Below are positions 49,286 through 57,366 of a stretch of 64,000 nt of DNA, piece by piece (the stretch's first letter is position 1; every line of letters starts with the position of its first letter). The notes under the pieces are model-generated. The model saw only the letters and a program-made list of their open reading frames with translations. It did not search any database and was not told the DNA's origin. Origin of the DNA: Chitinophaga oryzae (GTDB taxonomy: Bacteria > Bacteroidota > Bacteroidia > Chitinophagales > Chitinophagaceae); the NCBI RefSeq assembly GCF_012516375.2, contig NZ_CP051204.2:5704001-5768000 (forward strand), written 5' to 3'. The translations under genes and the position numbers were made by a program.

Positions 49286-49672
49286 TCAGGACTTGTTATC
49301 TACACTGAGTGGCCCGGCCCCAAAATAAGCGATGAACAAAGCGCCGCCTATCAGCGCCACATTTTTCATAAACATGGCCATCTGCATCTGCGCCGCCATC
49401 TGATCAGGGATACCCCAGAATTTATGCATCGCAAAAGTGACAGGAATGAGGAAGATCACCACCAGCCACGCGCCGATTCTGGCTTTATACCCAAGCAATA
49501 TGCTCAGGCCTCCCACCAAAGCGAGCAGACCTGCCAGCCGCACCATAATATTGGCCGCCGGCACACCGGAAGCCGCTGCATAATCGGCGCCGGCGCCTCC
49601 CACATGATTGATACCTGACATGACAAAGATGAGCGCAAACAGGATACGCCCCAACAGAGGAACAATTTTCAT
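49286..49672 (-). CDS. DoxX-family membrane protein
   Basis: Predicted four-segment inner-membrane protein of 128 residues. The ATG at 49672 (MKIVPLLGRILFALIFVMSG) is chosen over a TTG at 49696. DoxX landmarks: RILFALIFVMSGINHV, VRLAGLLALVGGLSILLGY and FMKNVALIGGALFIAYFGAGP. DoxX/DoxD relatives occur in quinone-linked redox or stress-response systems; the role here is not shown. It is divergent from the HxlR regulator with an operator-like palindrome between, so it is the likely target of that regulator. Confidence 0.9.
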   Translation of the reverse strand: MKIVPLLGRILFALIFVMSGINHVGGAGADYAAASGVPAANIMVRLAGLLALVGGLSILLGYKARIGAWLVVIFLIPVTFAMHKFWGIPDQMAAQMQMAMFMKNVALIGGALFIAYFGAGPLSVDNKS

Positions 49673-49736
49673 AGTGAACAGTTTTATGATATACAAACGT
49701 ATAGATAATCAGGAATGTTTGCTGATGGGTTACCGG

Positions 49737-49754
49737 CAGGATAGCACTATCCTG
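49737..49754. promoter_or_regulatory. 18-bp palindrome between doxX and hxlR
   Basis: CAGGATAG-CA-CTATCCTG is a perfect 8+8 inverted repeat with a 2-base centre. It sits in the 126-base divergent gap. A -7-like box TATATTTA (49778-49785) of the plus-strand hxlR gene lies downstream, so the palindrome would overlap its -33 region. A TACGTTTG box for doxX lies at 49701-49694 on the minus strand, 22 bases ahead of the ATG. Likely HxlR operator. Confidence 0.7.
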
Positions 49755-49798
49755 TGGGTTAGCGTTCCCTGAAGTCGTATATTTATAGCCGGAACAAA

Positions 49799-50194
49799 AT
49801 GGTATCTATGCGGAAAGAAAACTCCACCAATGCGATTAACGAGCGGATACTCAACGGCTTATGCCAAACAGCCCATACCTTGTCGGTCATCGGCGGACGC
49901 TGGAAGCCCAGCATCCTCTGGCGCCTGCTCGAAGGTAAAATGCGCTATCACGAACTGAAAAAATCTATCTCCGGCATATCCGAAAGAGTGCTGGTGTTAC
50001 AGTTGAGAGAGCTGGAGAACGATCAGCTGATAAAACGGATCGTTTACCCGGAAGTACCGCCCCGCGTGGAATATGAACTGACTCCACTGGGACGGTCACT
50101 CGAAAGTTTATTGGAACATATGTGCAGCTGGGGCGAAATGCACCGGCAGGAAGCCCGCCAGGCGAAAGAACTCGCTGCCGCCAGCAAAAATTAA
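49799..50194 (+). CDS. HxlR-family winged-helix transcriptional regulator
   Basis: DNA-binding regulator of 131 residues. HxlR landmarks: LCQTAHTLSVIGGRWKPSILWRLLEGKMRYHELKKSI, then SGISERVLVLQLRELENDQLIKRIVYPEVPPRVEYELTPLGRSLE. The conserved Cys (22) precedes the helix-turn-helix. HxlR proteins often sense electrophiles or redox. It is divergent from the DoxX gene and shares a palindrome with it. The stop overlaps the stop of the convergent dehydrogenase in TTAA at 50191-50194. Confidence 0.93.
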   Translation: MVSMRKENSTNAINERILNGLCQTAHTLSVIGGRWKPSILWRLLEGKMRYHELKKSISGISERVLVLQLRELENDQLIKRIVYPEVPPRVEYELTPLGRSLESLLEHMCSWGEMHRQEARQAKELAAASKN

Positions 50195-51078
50195 CCTTTC
50201 AGGCCGGCGTCTTCCAGTGCTCCCATGGCCAGAGCGGTCCAGTCGGCCTCCTTTACGTCCCGCGCCACCACCGTCATCAGGCGCGACTGCACCAGTTGAG
50301 CCAGCGGCATTGGCGTATGCGACCGGGTGGCCGTTTGCAGCACCAGATTCATATCTTTCAATCCCAGCGCGGCACTGAACGCCGGATTGCCTACATACTT
50401 GCGGTCCACCACCATTGCGCCATATCCGCGGAAAATAGGAGCTGCGAACAAGGTAGTCGTCAGCATCTCATAAGCCACTTTGGAATCCACCCCGTTTTTC
50501 TCTGCCAGCGCAAAAGCTTCAGCCATCATTTCAATAGCCCCTGCAATCATAAAGTTACCCATCAGCTTCAGCACGTTGGCACTGCCCACATCTTCTCCCA
50601 GGTCGAAAATATTTTTGGCAAAGCCGGCTTGCAGCAAGGGTTTAATCCTTTCTTTGGCATCAGCGGGGCCGGAGATGACCGCATTGCCGATTTTCGCCGC
50701 TGCCGCTTCCGGACGGGCAAATACCGGCGCCGCCACATAAGTGACGCCCATCTTCTGATGATGCGCTGCCAGTATACGCGAGGTATCCGGTGAGATAGTA
50801 CTCATCGACACATGGATACCGCCATGGCCGAGCGCCTGCATCAGCTCATCACCCGCTACGCTCTCTACCGCCTTATCATCGGCCACCAGGCTCATAACAA
50901 TACCGCCCGGTACGGCAGCCGCCGCAGGGCTGCTCACCAGCTCCGCCCCCAGCGCCTCCAACGGCTGCGCTTTCTCACGGGTACGATTATATATCTTTAC
51001 CTTATAGCCAGCCTGTAACAGGTTGGTCACGATCGGTGTACCCAGGTTACCGGCCCCGATAAATCCAATGGTTTCCAT
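50191..51078 (-). CDS. NAD(P)-dependent beta-hydroxyacid dehydrogenase (3-hydroxyisobutyrate dehydrogenase / glyoxylate reductase family)
   Basis: Cytoplasmic oxidoreductase of 295 residues. The Rossmann start IGFIGAGNLGTPIVTNLLQAGYKVKIYNRT is followed by the substrate-binding VHVSMSTISPDTSRILAAHHQ, the catalytic Lys in SANVLKLMGNFMIAGAIEMM, and helix-rich C-terminal domain. The family reduces or oxidises short hydroxyacids such as 3-hydroxyisobutyrate or glyoxylate; the substrate cannot be fixed. It overlaps the HxlR stop by 4 bases and is divergent from the A2M-like gene; the 75-base gap should contain that promoter. Confidence 0.9.
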   Translation of the reverse strand: METIGFIGAGNLGTPIVTNLLQAGYKVKIYNRTREKAQPLEALGAELVSSPAAAAVPGGIVMSLVADDKAVESVAGDELMQALGHGGIHVSMSTISPDTSRILAAHHQKMGVTYVAAPVFARPEAAAAKIGNAVISGPADAKERIKPLLQAGFAKNIFDLGEDVGSANVLKLMGNFMIAGAIEMMAEAFALAEKNGVDSKVAYEMLTTTLFAAPIFRGYGAMVVDRKYVGNPAFSAALGLKDMNLVLQTATRSHTPMPLAQLVQSRLMTVVARDVKEADWTALAMGALEDAGLKG

Positions 51079-51153
51079 ACTTCAATAAGATTTTGCCGGG
51101 AAGTTAGAGATAATTGTTAACTTAAATAATAACCCATAAAAATACCCTCTGCC

Positions 51154-54100
51154 TTGAAACGGATATCGTTGTTACTGCTATGCTGCTTTAGCGTGATCAC
51201 CCACGGGTTCAGCCAACTGACCAGCAGCCCTCAACACAGTCCCCTGCACCACCTGTATAAGGTGACGAATTACGAAGCCCGCGAGATCTTCCGGAAAGGC
51301 CGGCTACGCAGCAAGGATTACCGCGATGCGCTGTTAAACCCGCCCGTCGCCACTTTCCCGGCAAACAAGGGCCTTCCCGACAGCCTTCCTCCCGGCCACT
51401 ACCTGGAAGTATATGCGCAACAGTCACGCGTAAAATACAGCTATCACACCATAGAAAATATCCGTTATAAATTCATCCCCAACGGAACTCATCCTGCAGT
51501 GGTGGTACACGATCTGCAGGGCCGCATCGTTACCGGCGCCATCGTGAAATTCCGCGGCCGCTACTGCCCTTTCGATACCGCCAGCCAAACCTACCCGCTC
51601 GGGCATGGCAAACGGTCAGGCCTGCTCGAAGTACGACATGATAACCTGAACAACCTGTTCCGGTTAGAACGGGAAACTTTTTCCTACAGACGCCCCTTCT
51701 CCTTTCGCAGGCTGTTCACACGCCTCCGTTATCACCACCGGCCATCCCGGCACAACTATTCCGGTTACCTGGCGCTGAACAAACCGAAGTTCAAACCCGG
51801 AGACACCGTAAAGCTCAAAGCGTTTATCCGCGACCGTAAAGGCCGGCCCGTAAACACGCCGGCATGGTTGCGCCTCAGCGAGACATACAACGATCCGGAC
51901 ATCGATACAATACTTTCGCAGCTGCACCCCTACCGCCCCGGCGCCTTCGAATATTCTTTTGTGCTGCACGACAGCCTGGACCTGGAACTGGACGACGATT
52001 ACCAGCTGACCCTGGAGGGCGGCAGGAATAAACCCCGCCGCGCGGATGCAGAAGAAGATGATGACAATGAACGCCCCCGCCGCAGTAAACAGCAGGTCAT
52101 GCTCCGGGAGAAATTCGGGTATGAAGAATATGAACTGGGCACCGTTACCTTTAGCGCGCGGACAGACCAATCCCGGCACACCAGGGGTACCCCGATGGCA
52201 GTTTATCTCAAGGCCACGGATGAAAATAACCTGCCTGTGCTGGACGGACGCGTAAAAATAAGCGTGGTACGAAGCCATGTGCAACGTACATATCAGCCGA
52301 TGGTATTTATCCCGGACACCCTCTGGCTGTATGAAGTACCGCTGGAGCCCACCGGGGAAACAAAGGTGACGCTGCCCGACAGCATTTTCCCCGCCGCCAG
52401 TATAGGATACGCTATCCATTGCCAGTTTCTGAGCGCCAGCAACGAAAGCCAGTGGCAGCGGCTCTCGCAGTCCTATAATTATCCCACGGAAGAAATCAGC
52501 TTTAAAGAACAGGCAGACAGCCTGGAGATCAGCAGCCTCATTTCGGGTAAATCCGTACCGGACGAAGGACAACTGATACTGCTGATGGCTGACGGCGAAC
52601 AGATGCAAAACACCCGTATCAGTCTGCCCGCCAAAATACCCATGCATCCGTTTGCCGGCTCGTATGTGGTGAAGACCGACAAAGCAAACAATCGCTATAC
52701 ACCCACTTCTTTGAATAAGATCTCCGGTATCGCCCACCGCACGCGGGATTCTGTTTTCCTGCAGCTGTCCAACCCCAGTCATCTCCCTTTCTGGTATACT
52801 ATCTATGCCGGTAAAAAAATAGTAGAACGAGGGTATCATCAGGGTAATCTTGACCGCAAAATAAAGGCGAATACCCTCAACGACTATACAGTTTCCTGGC
52901 AGTATATCAGCAGTGACGCTGTGATGTACGGCAAGCTCTCCGCCCCCTATGCCGACAAGCTGTTGCAGGTAAACATCGATGCACCGTTGACCGTATTCCC
53001 CGGACAGATGTCCCGTTTAACCGTTTCCGTTAAAGACGTGGAAGGAAAGCCTGTACCGGATGCCGACGTCACTTCCTATGCAGCTACCAGTAAGTTTGGC
53101 GACTTCAACCTTCCTTTTGTTCCTTACTATGGAAAATTAAGGGCGCGGCGGCTTCCCGGCGTCAGCTACCGTAACGATAAAACCGATATAGGCAACGCTT
53201 CAGAAACGTATAGCCATGAACGCTGGGGACAACGACTGGCGCTGGACACCAGCGTTTATTATCAGTTCATCCAGCCAAAAGGTATCAGCAGCATAACAGA
53301 GCCGATAGCCGGTAACGTAACACAGCTGGCGCCGTTCATTACGATCAACGGCGCACCACAAAAAATCATTTACCTGTGGATTGACGGGAAACCTGCTTAC
53401 CTGGAATATGCAGATCTGAAGCCCAACTACAGTTTCCCTGTGGCACCAGGGTACCATCAGCTGCGTTTACGCACGGCCGTTAACCTGGTGACGGCTGACA
53501 GTGTGTATGTAACCGCAGGCCGTAAGACGTTCCTGAACATCAACATTGCCAATAAGCAACCCAACGTGCAGGTACGCGGGCTCTCGCGCACGTTTTCCAA
53601 AACAGAAAAGAGCGAATTACAACCTTATTTCGTCCGTTTCTTCCAGCCTGTGGCCCTGCCTGTTTATTCTTACATTCAGCAGGACGACCGCCTGCTGGCC
53701 ATGCTTCGCCGGGAAGGCCGCAGCTTTTCCGCCTGGCCGCTGGAACCGCGGCCCGCAACCTTGCACGCCCGCGGCTTGTACGCTCAGTCCTTTACACCCG
53801 CCAGCGGAGGCCTGCTTTCCGTTGTAAAAGACACCTTTCAGTATAAAGCGACCTTCCCGGAAAAATTCAATCAAATACATGCAGACTACGGCTTTTATGA
53901 ATTCCCGTTGTTCGAGAACGCGCTCAATCCGCAAATCATAGACAGTTTATTCCGGGAACACCAGGAAAACACCCGGCTTGATTATACGTTAAACAGCCCT
54001 CAAAACAACCGAAAAAACGGCAGGGGCCGGCTGCAATTCTCTCCGGACACCAGCTACCGCCAGGAAAATGTTAAACAGGTTTTCCTGTACCGTTACCAGG

Positions 54101-56820
54101 ACCCATCCTTTTACCGTATCCAGTCTTCCGGTTCATTTGACTTCGGGGAGCTGGACAGCGGCTGGTACCGGCTGCTGGTCCTGCTGCGCAACAATCGTTA
54201 CCAGTTGATAGACAGCCTCTGTGTCCGCGATCATGGCACTACCGTATATCAACTGAGCGGCCAAGTCCCCGTGCTGCCTGCGGACAAAGTAAGCCGGGGC
54301 CTGGCGGCAGAGATATGGGAGTATGTCACAGATACCAACCGGCAACGCTACTATACCGGTCAAACTACTTTCAGCAGTGCTTTCAACGACCAATACCTCG
54401 ATGCCGCCACCCTTGTGAAAACGATCGAAGGCGTGGTGACCGATGAAGACGACAAACCTCTCGCAGGTGTCAGCATCCAGCTCAAAAACACCGGTTTTGG
54501 TACCGCTACAGACGCTAACGGCCGCTTTCGGATGAAGGTTACCGAATACGGCACGCTGAAAGTGTATATGGTAGGATTCAATTCCGAAGAAGTCAACCTG
54601 AACCAACAGGAATTCCTTCAAATCAAGCTAACGGCCAATAAAGCTTCGTTGCAGGAAGTCGTTGTTACCGGCATGGGGATGAGCGGGAAGAGAAACCTTG
54701 CCGGCGCCGTTGCAGGTATAACTGTTCGTGGAATGGGATTTATCGGCAATACAGGCCCGCTGATCATTGTAGATGGAAAGGTCTATGATGGTTTGCTGGA
54801 GACTATCGATCCTGCCACCATTGGCAGCATTAACGTTCTGAAAGGCGATGCAGCTACCGGTGTTTACGGCGCCCGGGCGGCCAATGGCGCCATTATTATC
54901 GTGTCGGCCGGCGGGCGGGCGCAGCCACCGGCAGGCAACAACCTGCGGCAGCGTTTCCGCGACGATGCTTTCTGGCAGCCACGGTTACGTACCAACGAAA
55001 ATGGCGAAGCGTCTTTTGATGTCACTTTCCCGGATGACATCACCAACTGGAGAACGTTTGCCATCGCTATGGCTGAACGTAAGCTATCGGGTTCCGCCAC
55101 CACCAGTATCAAATCTTTCCAGCCGCTGGCCACCAACCTTGCGCTGCCCGCTTTTGCAGTTGCCGGCGACACGCTGCAGGCGCTGGGAAAAATACTCAAC
55201 TATACGCCGGACAGCGTTACGCTGGAGAGGCGGTTTTATGCAGATGATAAGTTATTGCTGCAGGGCACTGCCGGCGTGCGGAACAGTCACCTCGACACCG
55301 TGACGATAGCAGCCCCGCAGCGGGGCGACAGTCTCGCGCTGAAATTCACGATCCACCGCGAGAGCTTCATGGACGGCGAGCGCCGCGCTATTCCCCTGTT
55401 CCGCCAAGGTGTCACCGAAACGACGGGCGTCTTCCTCCCGCTGCGTACCGATACCACTTTCAGGGTACCGGTAACGGATACCGGCGCTGTTAAAGTGTAT
55501 GCCAGCAGCAGCCTGCTGCCCGTCATACACACGGAAATCACCCGCTTAAAAGGATATGAGTACAGCTGTAATGAACAAATGGCCAGCAAACTCATCGCCG
55601 TATTACAGGAGAAACAGTTATGCACCTATGAGCAGCAGGAGTTCCGTGGAGAGAAGCTGCTCAGACAACTGCTTCGTGCGCTTGCCGGTAACCAGTACCT
55701 CGGCGGCTGGGGCTGGTGGGGCAAAAGCGAACCCTTACCCTGGATCACCAAACATGTGGCCTCTGCCCTGCTGATGGCGGAGCGGGCAGGATATACCGCG
55801 CCGGTCAACAAACAGGATTTCCTCGATTACCAGCAACTGCTGCTGAAGTCGCCCGGTGGTGATAAACTCACCATCGTGGAAACCCTGCAGCAGCTGGGCG
55901 CTAAAATAGACTACCGACGCTGCCTGGATACGTTGCCGGCAGTCACAGCATATGACAAAGCCCGGAAAATGTATATCCTGCAACGCGCCGGCGAGACTGT
56001 TAACACCGCATCACTGCTTCAGCACAGTCAACGCAGCATGATGGGCAATCCTTACTGGGGCGAAGAAAGCCTGCAGCTGCATAGTAACAATGTGCAGTAC
56101 ACACTGCTGGTGTACAAAATACTGCGGCAACAGTCCGGACAGGAAGCCACGCTGGCCGGTATCCGGGACTGGCTGCTCGAACGGCGCTATGGCGGCAGCT
56201 GGCGCAACACCTATGAGGCGGCCACCATTCTTGAAACTATTTTACCGGACCTGCTGCAAAAAGCGCAGCCACTAACGGCAACGCTTACCCTCAATGGCCA
56301 CAGCATTACGCAGTTCCCCTTCGACACGGTTATCCGGACAACGCAACCGTTGCAGATTGGCAGGCAAGGTAATGCTACAGTGTATTTTAGTGCTACGCAG
56401 GAGCACTGGAACGCGGCGCCGGAAGCTGTCTCCCGGCAATTCACCGTACAGAGCAGCCTCGAGTCCGGCGGGCAACCGCTGTCACGGCTTGTTGCAGGCA
56501 CTTTCGCTGAGCTACGTGCAGACGTTACCGTAGCCGCCGATGCTGATTATGTGATGATAGAAATACCTATCCCGGCAGGGTGCTCCTACGCCGCCAAAGC
56601 GCAGTCCTATGCCCATGGCGAGGTACATCGCGAGCACTTCAAACAGAAGGTCAGCATTTTCTGCGGGCATCTCCCCAAAGGAAAACATACGTTTACCGTA
56701 TCGCTGATGCCGCGTTATAGCGGTACCTATCATCTCAATCCCGCCAAAGCGTCGCTGATGTACTTCCCGACATTTTTCGGGCGCACGGGGATGAAGCAGG
56801 TGATAATCACCGGCAAATAA
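51154..56820 (+). CDS. Alpha-2-macroglobulin-like protein fused to a carboxypeptidase-like/TonB-plug module, with thioester motif
   Basis: A secreted or periplasmic 1,888-residue protein starting at a TTG (51154), no ATG being nearby; signal KRISLLLLCCFSVITHGFSQ. The MG2 domain begins near residue 205 (LALNKPKFKPGDTVKLKAF), with further MG-like sandwiches to about 1080. Residues 1088-1165 are a carboxypeptidase-D-like domain (IEGVVTDEDDKPLAGVSI). Residues about 1175-1255 are a TonB-receptor plug-like module (VRGMGFIGNTGPLIIVDG, INVLKGDAATGVYGARAANG) without a barrel. The A2M domain follows (DDAFWQPRLRTNENGEASF, about 1269), then the thioester motif C-N-E-Q at 1472-1475 and the TED-like GGWGWWGKSE. 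Homologues with the insertion may exist in Bacteroidota; I could not search. Confidence 0.88.
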   Translation: MKRISLLLLCCFSVITHGFSQLTSSPQHSPLHHLYKVTNYEAREIFRKGRLRSKDYRDALLNPPVATFPANKGLPDSLPPGHYLEVYAQQSRVKYSYHTIENIRYKFIPNGTHPAVVVHDLQGRIVTGAIVKFRGRYCPFDTASQTYPLGHGKRSGLLEVRHDNLNNLFRLERETFSYRRPFSFRRLFTRLRYHHRPSRHNYSGYLALNKPKFKPGDTVKLKAFIRDRKGRPVNTPAWLRLSETYNDPDIDTILSQLHPYRPGAFEYSFVLHDSLDLELDDDYQLTLEGGRNKPRRADAEEDDDNERPRRSKQQVMLREKFGYEEYELGTVTFSARTDQSRHTRGTPMAVYLKATDENNLPVLDGRVKISVVRSHVQRTYQPMVFIPDTLWLYEVPLEPTGETKVTLPDSIFPAASIGYAIHCQFLSASNESQWQRLSQSYNYPTEEISFKEQADSLEISSLISGKSVPDEGQLILLMADGEQMQNTRISLPAKIPMHPFAGSYVVKTDKANNRYTPTSLNKISGIAHRTRDSVFLQLSNPSHLPFWYTIYAGKKIVERGYHQGNLDRKIKANTLNDYTVSWQYISSDAVMYGKLSAPYADKLLQVNIDAPLTVFPGQMSRLTVSVKDVEGKPVPDADVTSYAATSKFGDFNLPFVPYYGKLRARRLPGVSYRNDKTDIGNASETYSHERWGQRLALDTSVYYQFIQPKGISSITEPIAGNVTQLAPFITINGAPQKIIYLWIDGKPAYLEYADLKPNYSFPVAPGYHQLRLRTAVNLVTADSVYVTAGRKTFLNINIANKQPNVQVRGLSRTFSKTEKSELQPYFVRFFQPVALPVYSYIQQDDRLLAMLRREGRSFSAWPLEPRPATLHARGLYAQSFTPASGGLLSVVKDTFQYKATFPEKFNQIHADYGFYEFPLFENALNPQIIDSLFREHQENTRLDYTLNSPQNNRKNGRGRLQFSPDTSYRQENVKQVFLYRYQDPSFYRIQSSGSFDFGELDSGWYRLLVLLRNNRYQLIDSLCVRDHGTTVYQLSGQVPVLPADKVSRGLAAEIWEYVTDTNRQRYYTGQTTFSSAFNDQYLDAATLVKTIEGVVTDEDDKPLAGVSIQLKNTGFGTATDANGRFRMKVTEYGTLKVYMVGFNSEEVNLNQQEFLQIKLTANKASLQEVVVTGMGMSGKRNLAGAVAGITVRGMGFIGNTGPLIIVDGKVYDGLLETIDPATIGSINVLKGDAATGVYGARAANGAIIIVSAGGRAQPPAGNNLRQRFRDDAFWQPRLRTNENGEASFDVTFPDDITNWRTFAIAMAERKLSGSATTSIKSFQPLATNLALPAFAVAGDTLQALGKILNYTPDSVTLERRFYADDKLLLQGTAGVRNSHLDTVTIAAPQRGDSLALKFTIHRESFMDGERRAIPLFRQGVTETTGVFLPLRTDTTFRVPVTDTGAVKVYASSSLLPVIHTEITRLKGYEYSCNEQMASKLIAVLQEKQLCTYEQQEFRGEKLLRQLLRALAGNQYLGGWGWWGKSEPLPWITKHVASALLMAERAGYTAPVNKQDFLDYQQLLLKSPGGDKLTIVETLQQLGAKIDYRRCLDTLPAVTAYDKARKMYILQRAGETVNTASLLQHSQRSMMGNPYWGEESLQLHSNNVQYTLLVYKILRQQSGQEATLAGIRDWLLERRYGGSWRNTYEAATILETILPDLLQKAQPLTATLTLNGHSITQFPFDTVIRTTQPLQIGRQGNATVYFSATQEHWNAAPEAVSRQFTVQSSLESGGQPLSRLVAGTFAELRADVTVAADADYVMIEIPIPAGCSYAAKAQSYAHGEVHREHFKQKVSIFCGHLPKGKHTFTVSLMPRYSGTYHLNPAKASLMYFPTFFGRTGMKQVIITGK

Positions 56821-56852
56821 ATTATATTAGTAAAGAGTAAACTGCTTCCACC

Positions 56853-57314
56853 ATGAAAACGATCCAACAATGGCTGGATGACTATGGCGCCAGTCATCGC
56901 AACGAGACCAACAAGCTCATTCACTGGATTTGTGTTCCGGCTATATTCTTCAGTATTGTGGGCTTTTTATATGCGGTCCGTATTCCCTTGCCAGGCACCA
57001 CCATCGTGATTACCGCGGCGCAGATAGCGCTGGTGTTGCTGATCATTTACTATGCGCGGCTGTCGGCATCGCTGGCGGTGGGCATGACGGTTATCGGCAT
57101 CGCCTGCCTGTGGTTCTGGCGGCTGATCGCTGCTACCGGCTCCCCGGTGTGGCTGGTGGCGCTTATTATCTTTGTGCTGGCCTGGATCGGGCAGTTTATC
57201 GGTCACAAGATCGAAGGCGCCAAGCCCAGCTTCTTCAAAGACCTGCAATTTTTGCTGATCGGTCCGGCATGGCTGATGAGTTTCCTTTACCGGAAAGCAG
57301 GCATCAAACTATAA
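56853..57314 (+). CDS. Mpo1-like (DUF962) membrane protein
   Basis: Predicted small membrane protein of 153 residues with four hydrophobic segments. The N-terminal motif TIQQWLDDYGASHRNETNKLIHWICVP carries the conserved HR-N--N..H cluster of the DUF962 family, and the C-terminus reads IGQFIGHKIEGAKPSFFKDLQFLLIGPAW. In yeast the homologue Mpo1 is a dioxygenase in fatty-acid alpha-oxidation; the conserved His residues are present here, but bacterial function is not established. It is 32 bases after the A2M-like gene and 52 before a TonB-dependent receptor, all plus strand. Confidence 0.88.
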   Translation: MKTIQQWLDDYGASHRNETNKLIHWICVPAIFFSIVGFLYAVRIPLPGTTIVITAAQIALVLLIIYYARLSASLAVGMTVIGIACLWFWRLIAATGSPVWLVALIIFVLAWIGQFIGHKIEGAKPSFFKDLQFLLIGPAWLMSFLYRKAGIKL

Positions 57315-57366
57315 TAAAAAATGGTTATATGGGATTTTTTCCTTAAATTAATGGAAAGCCCCTCAT

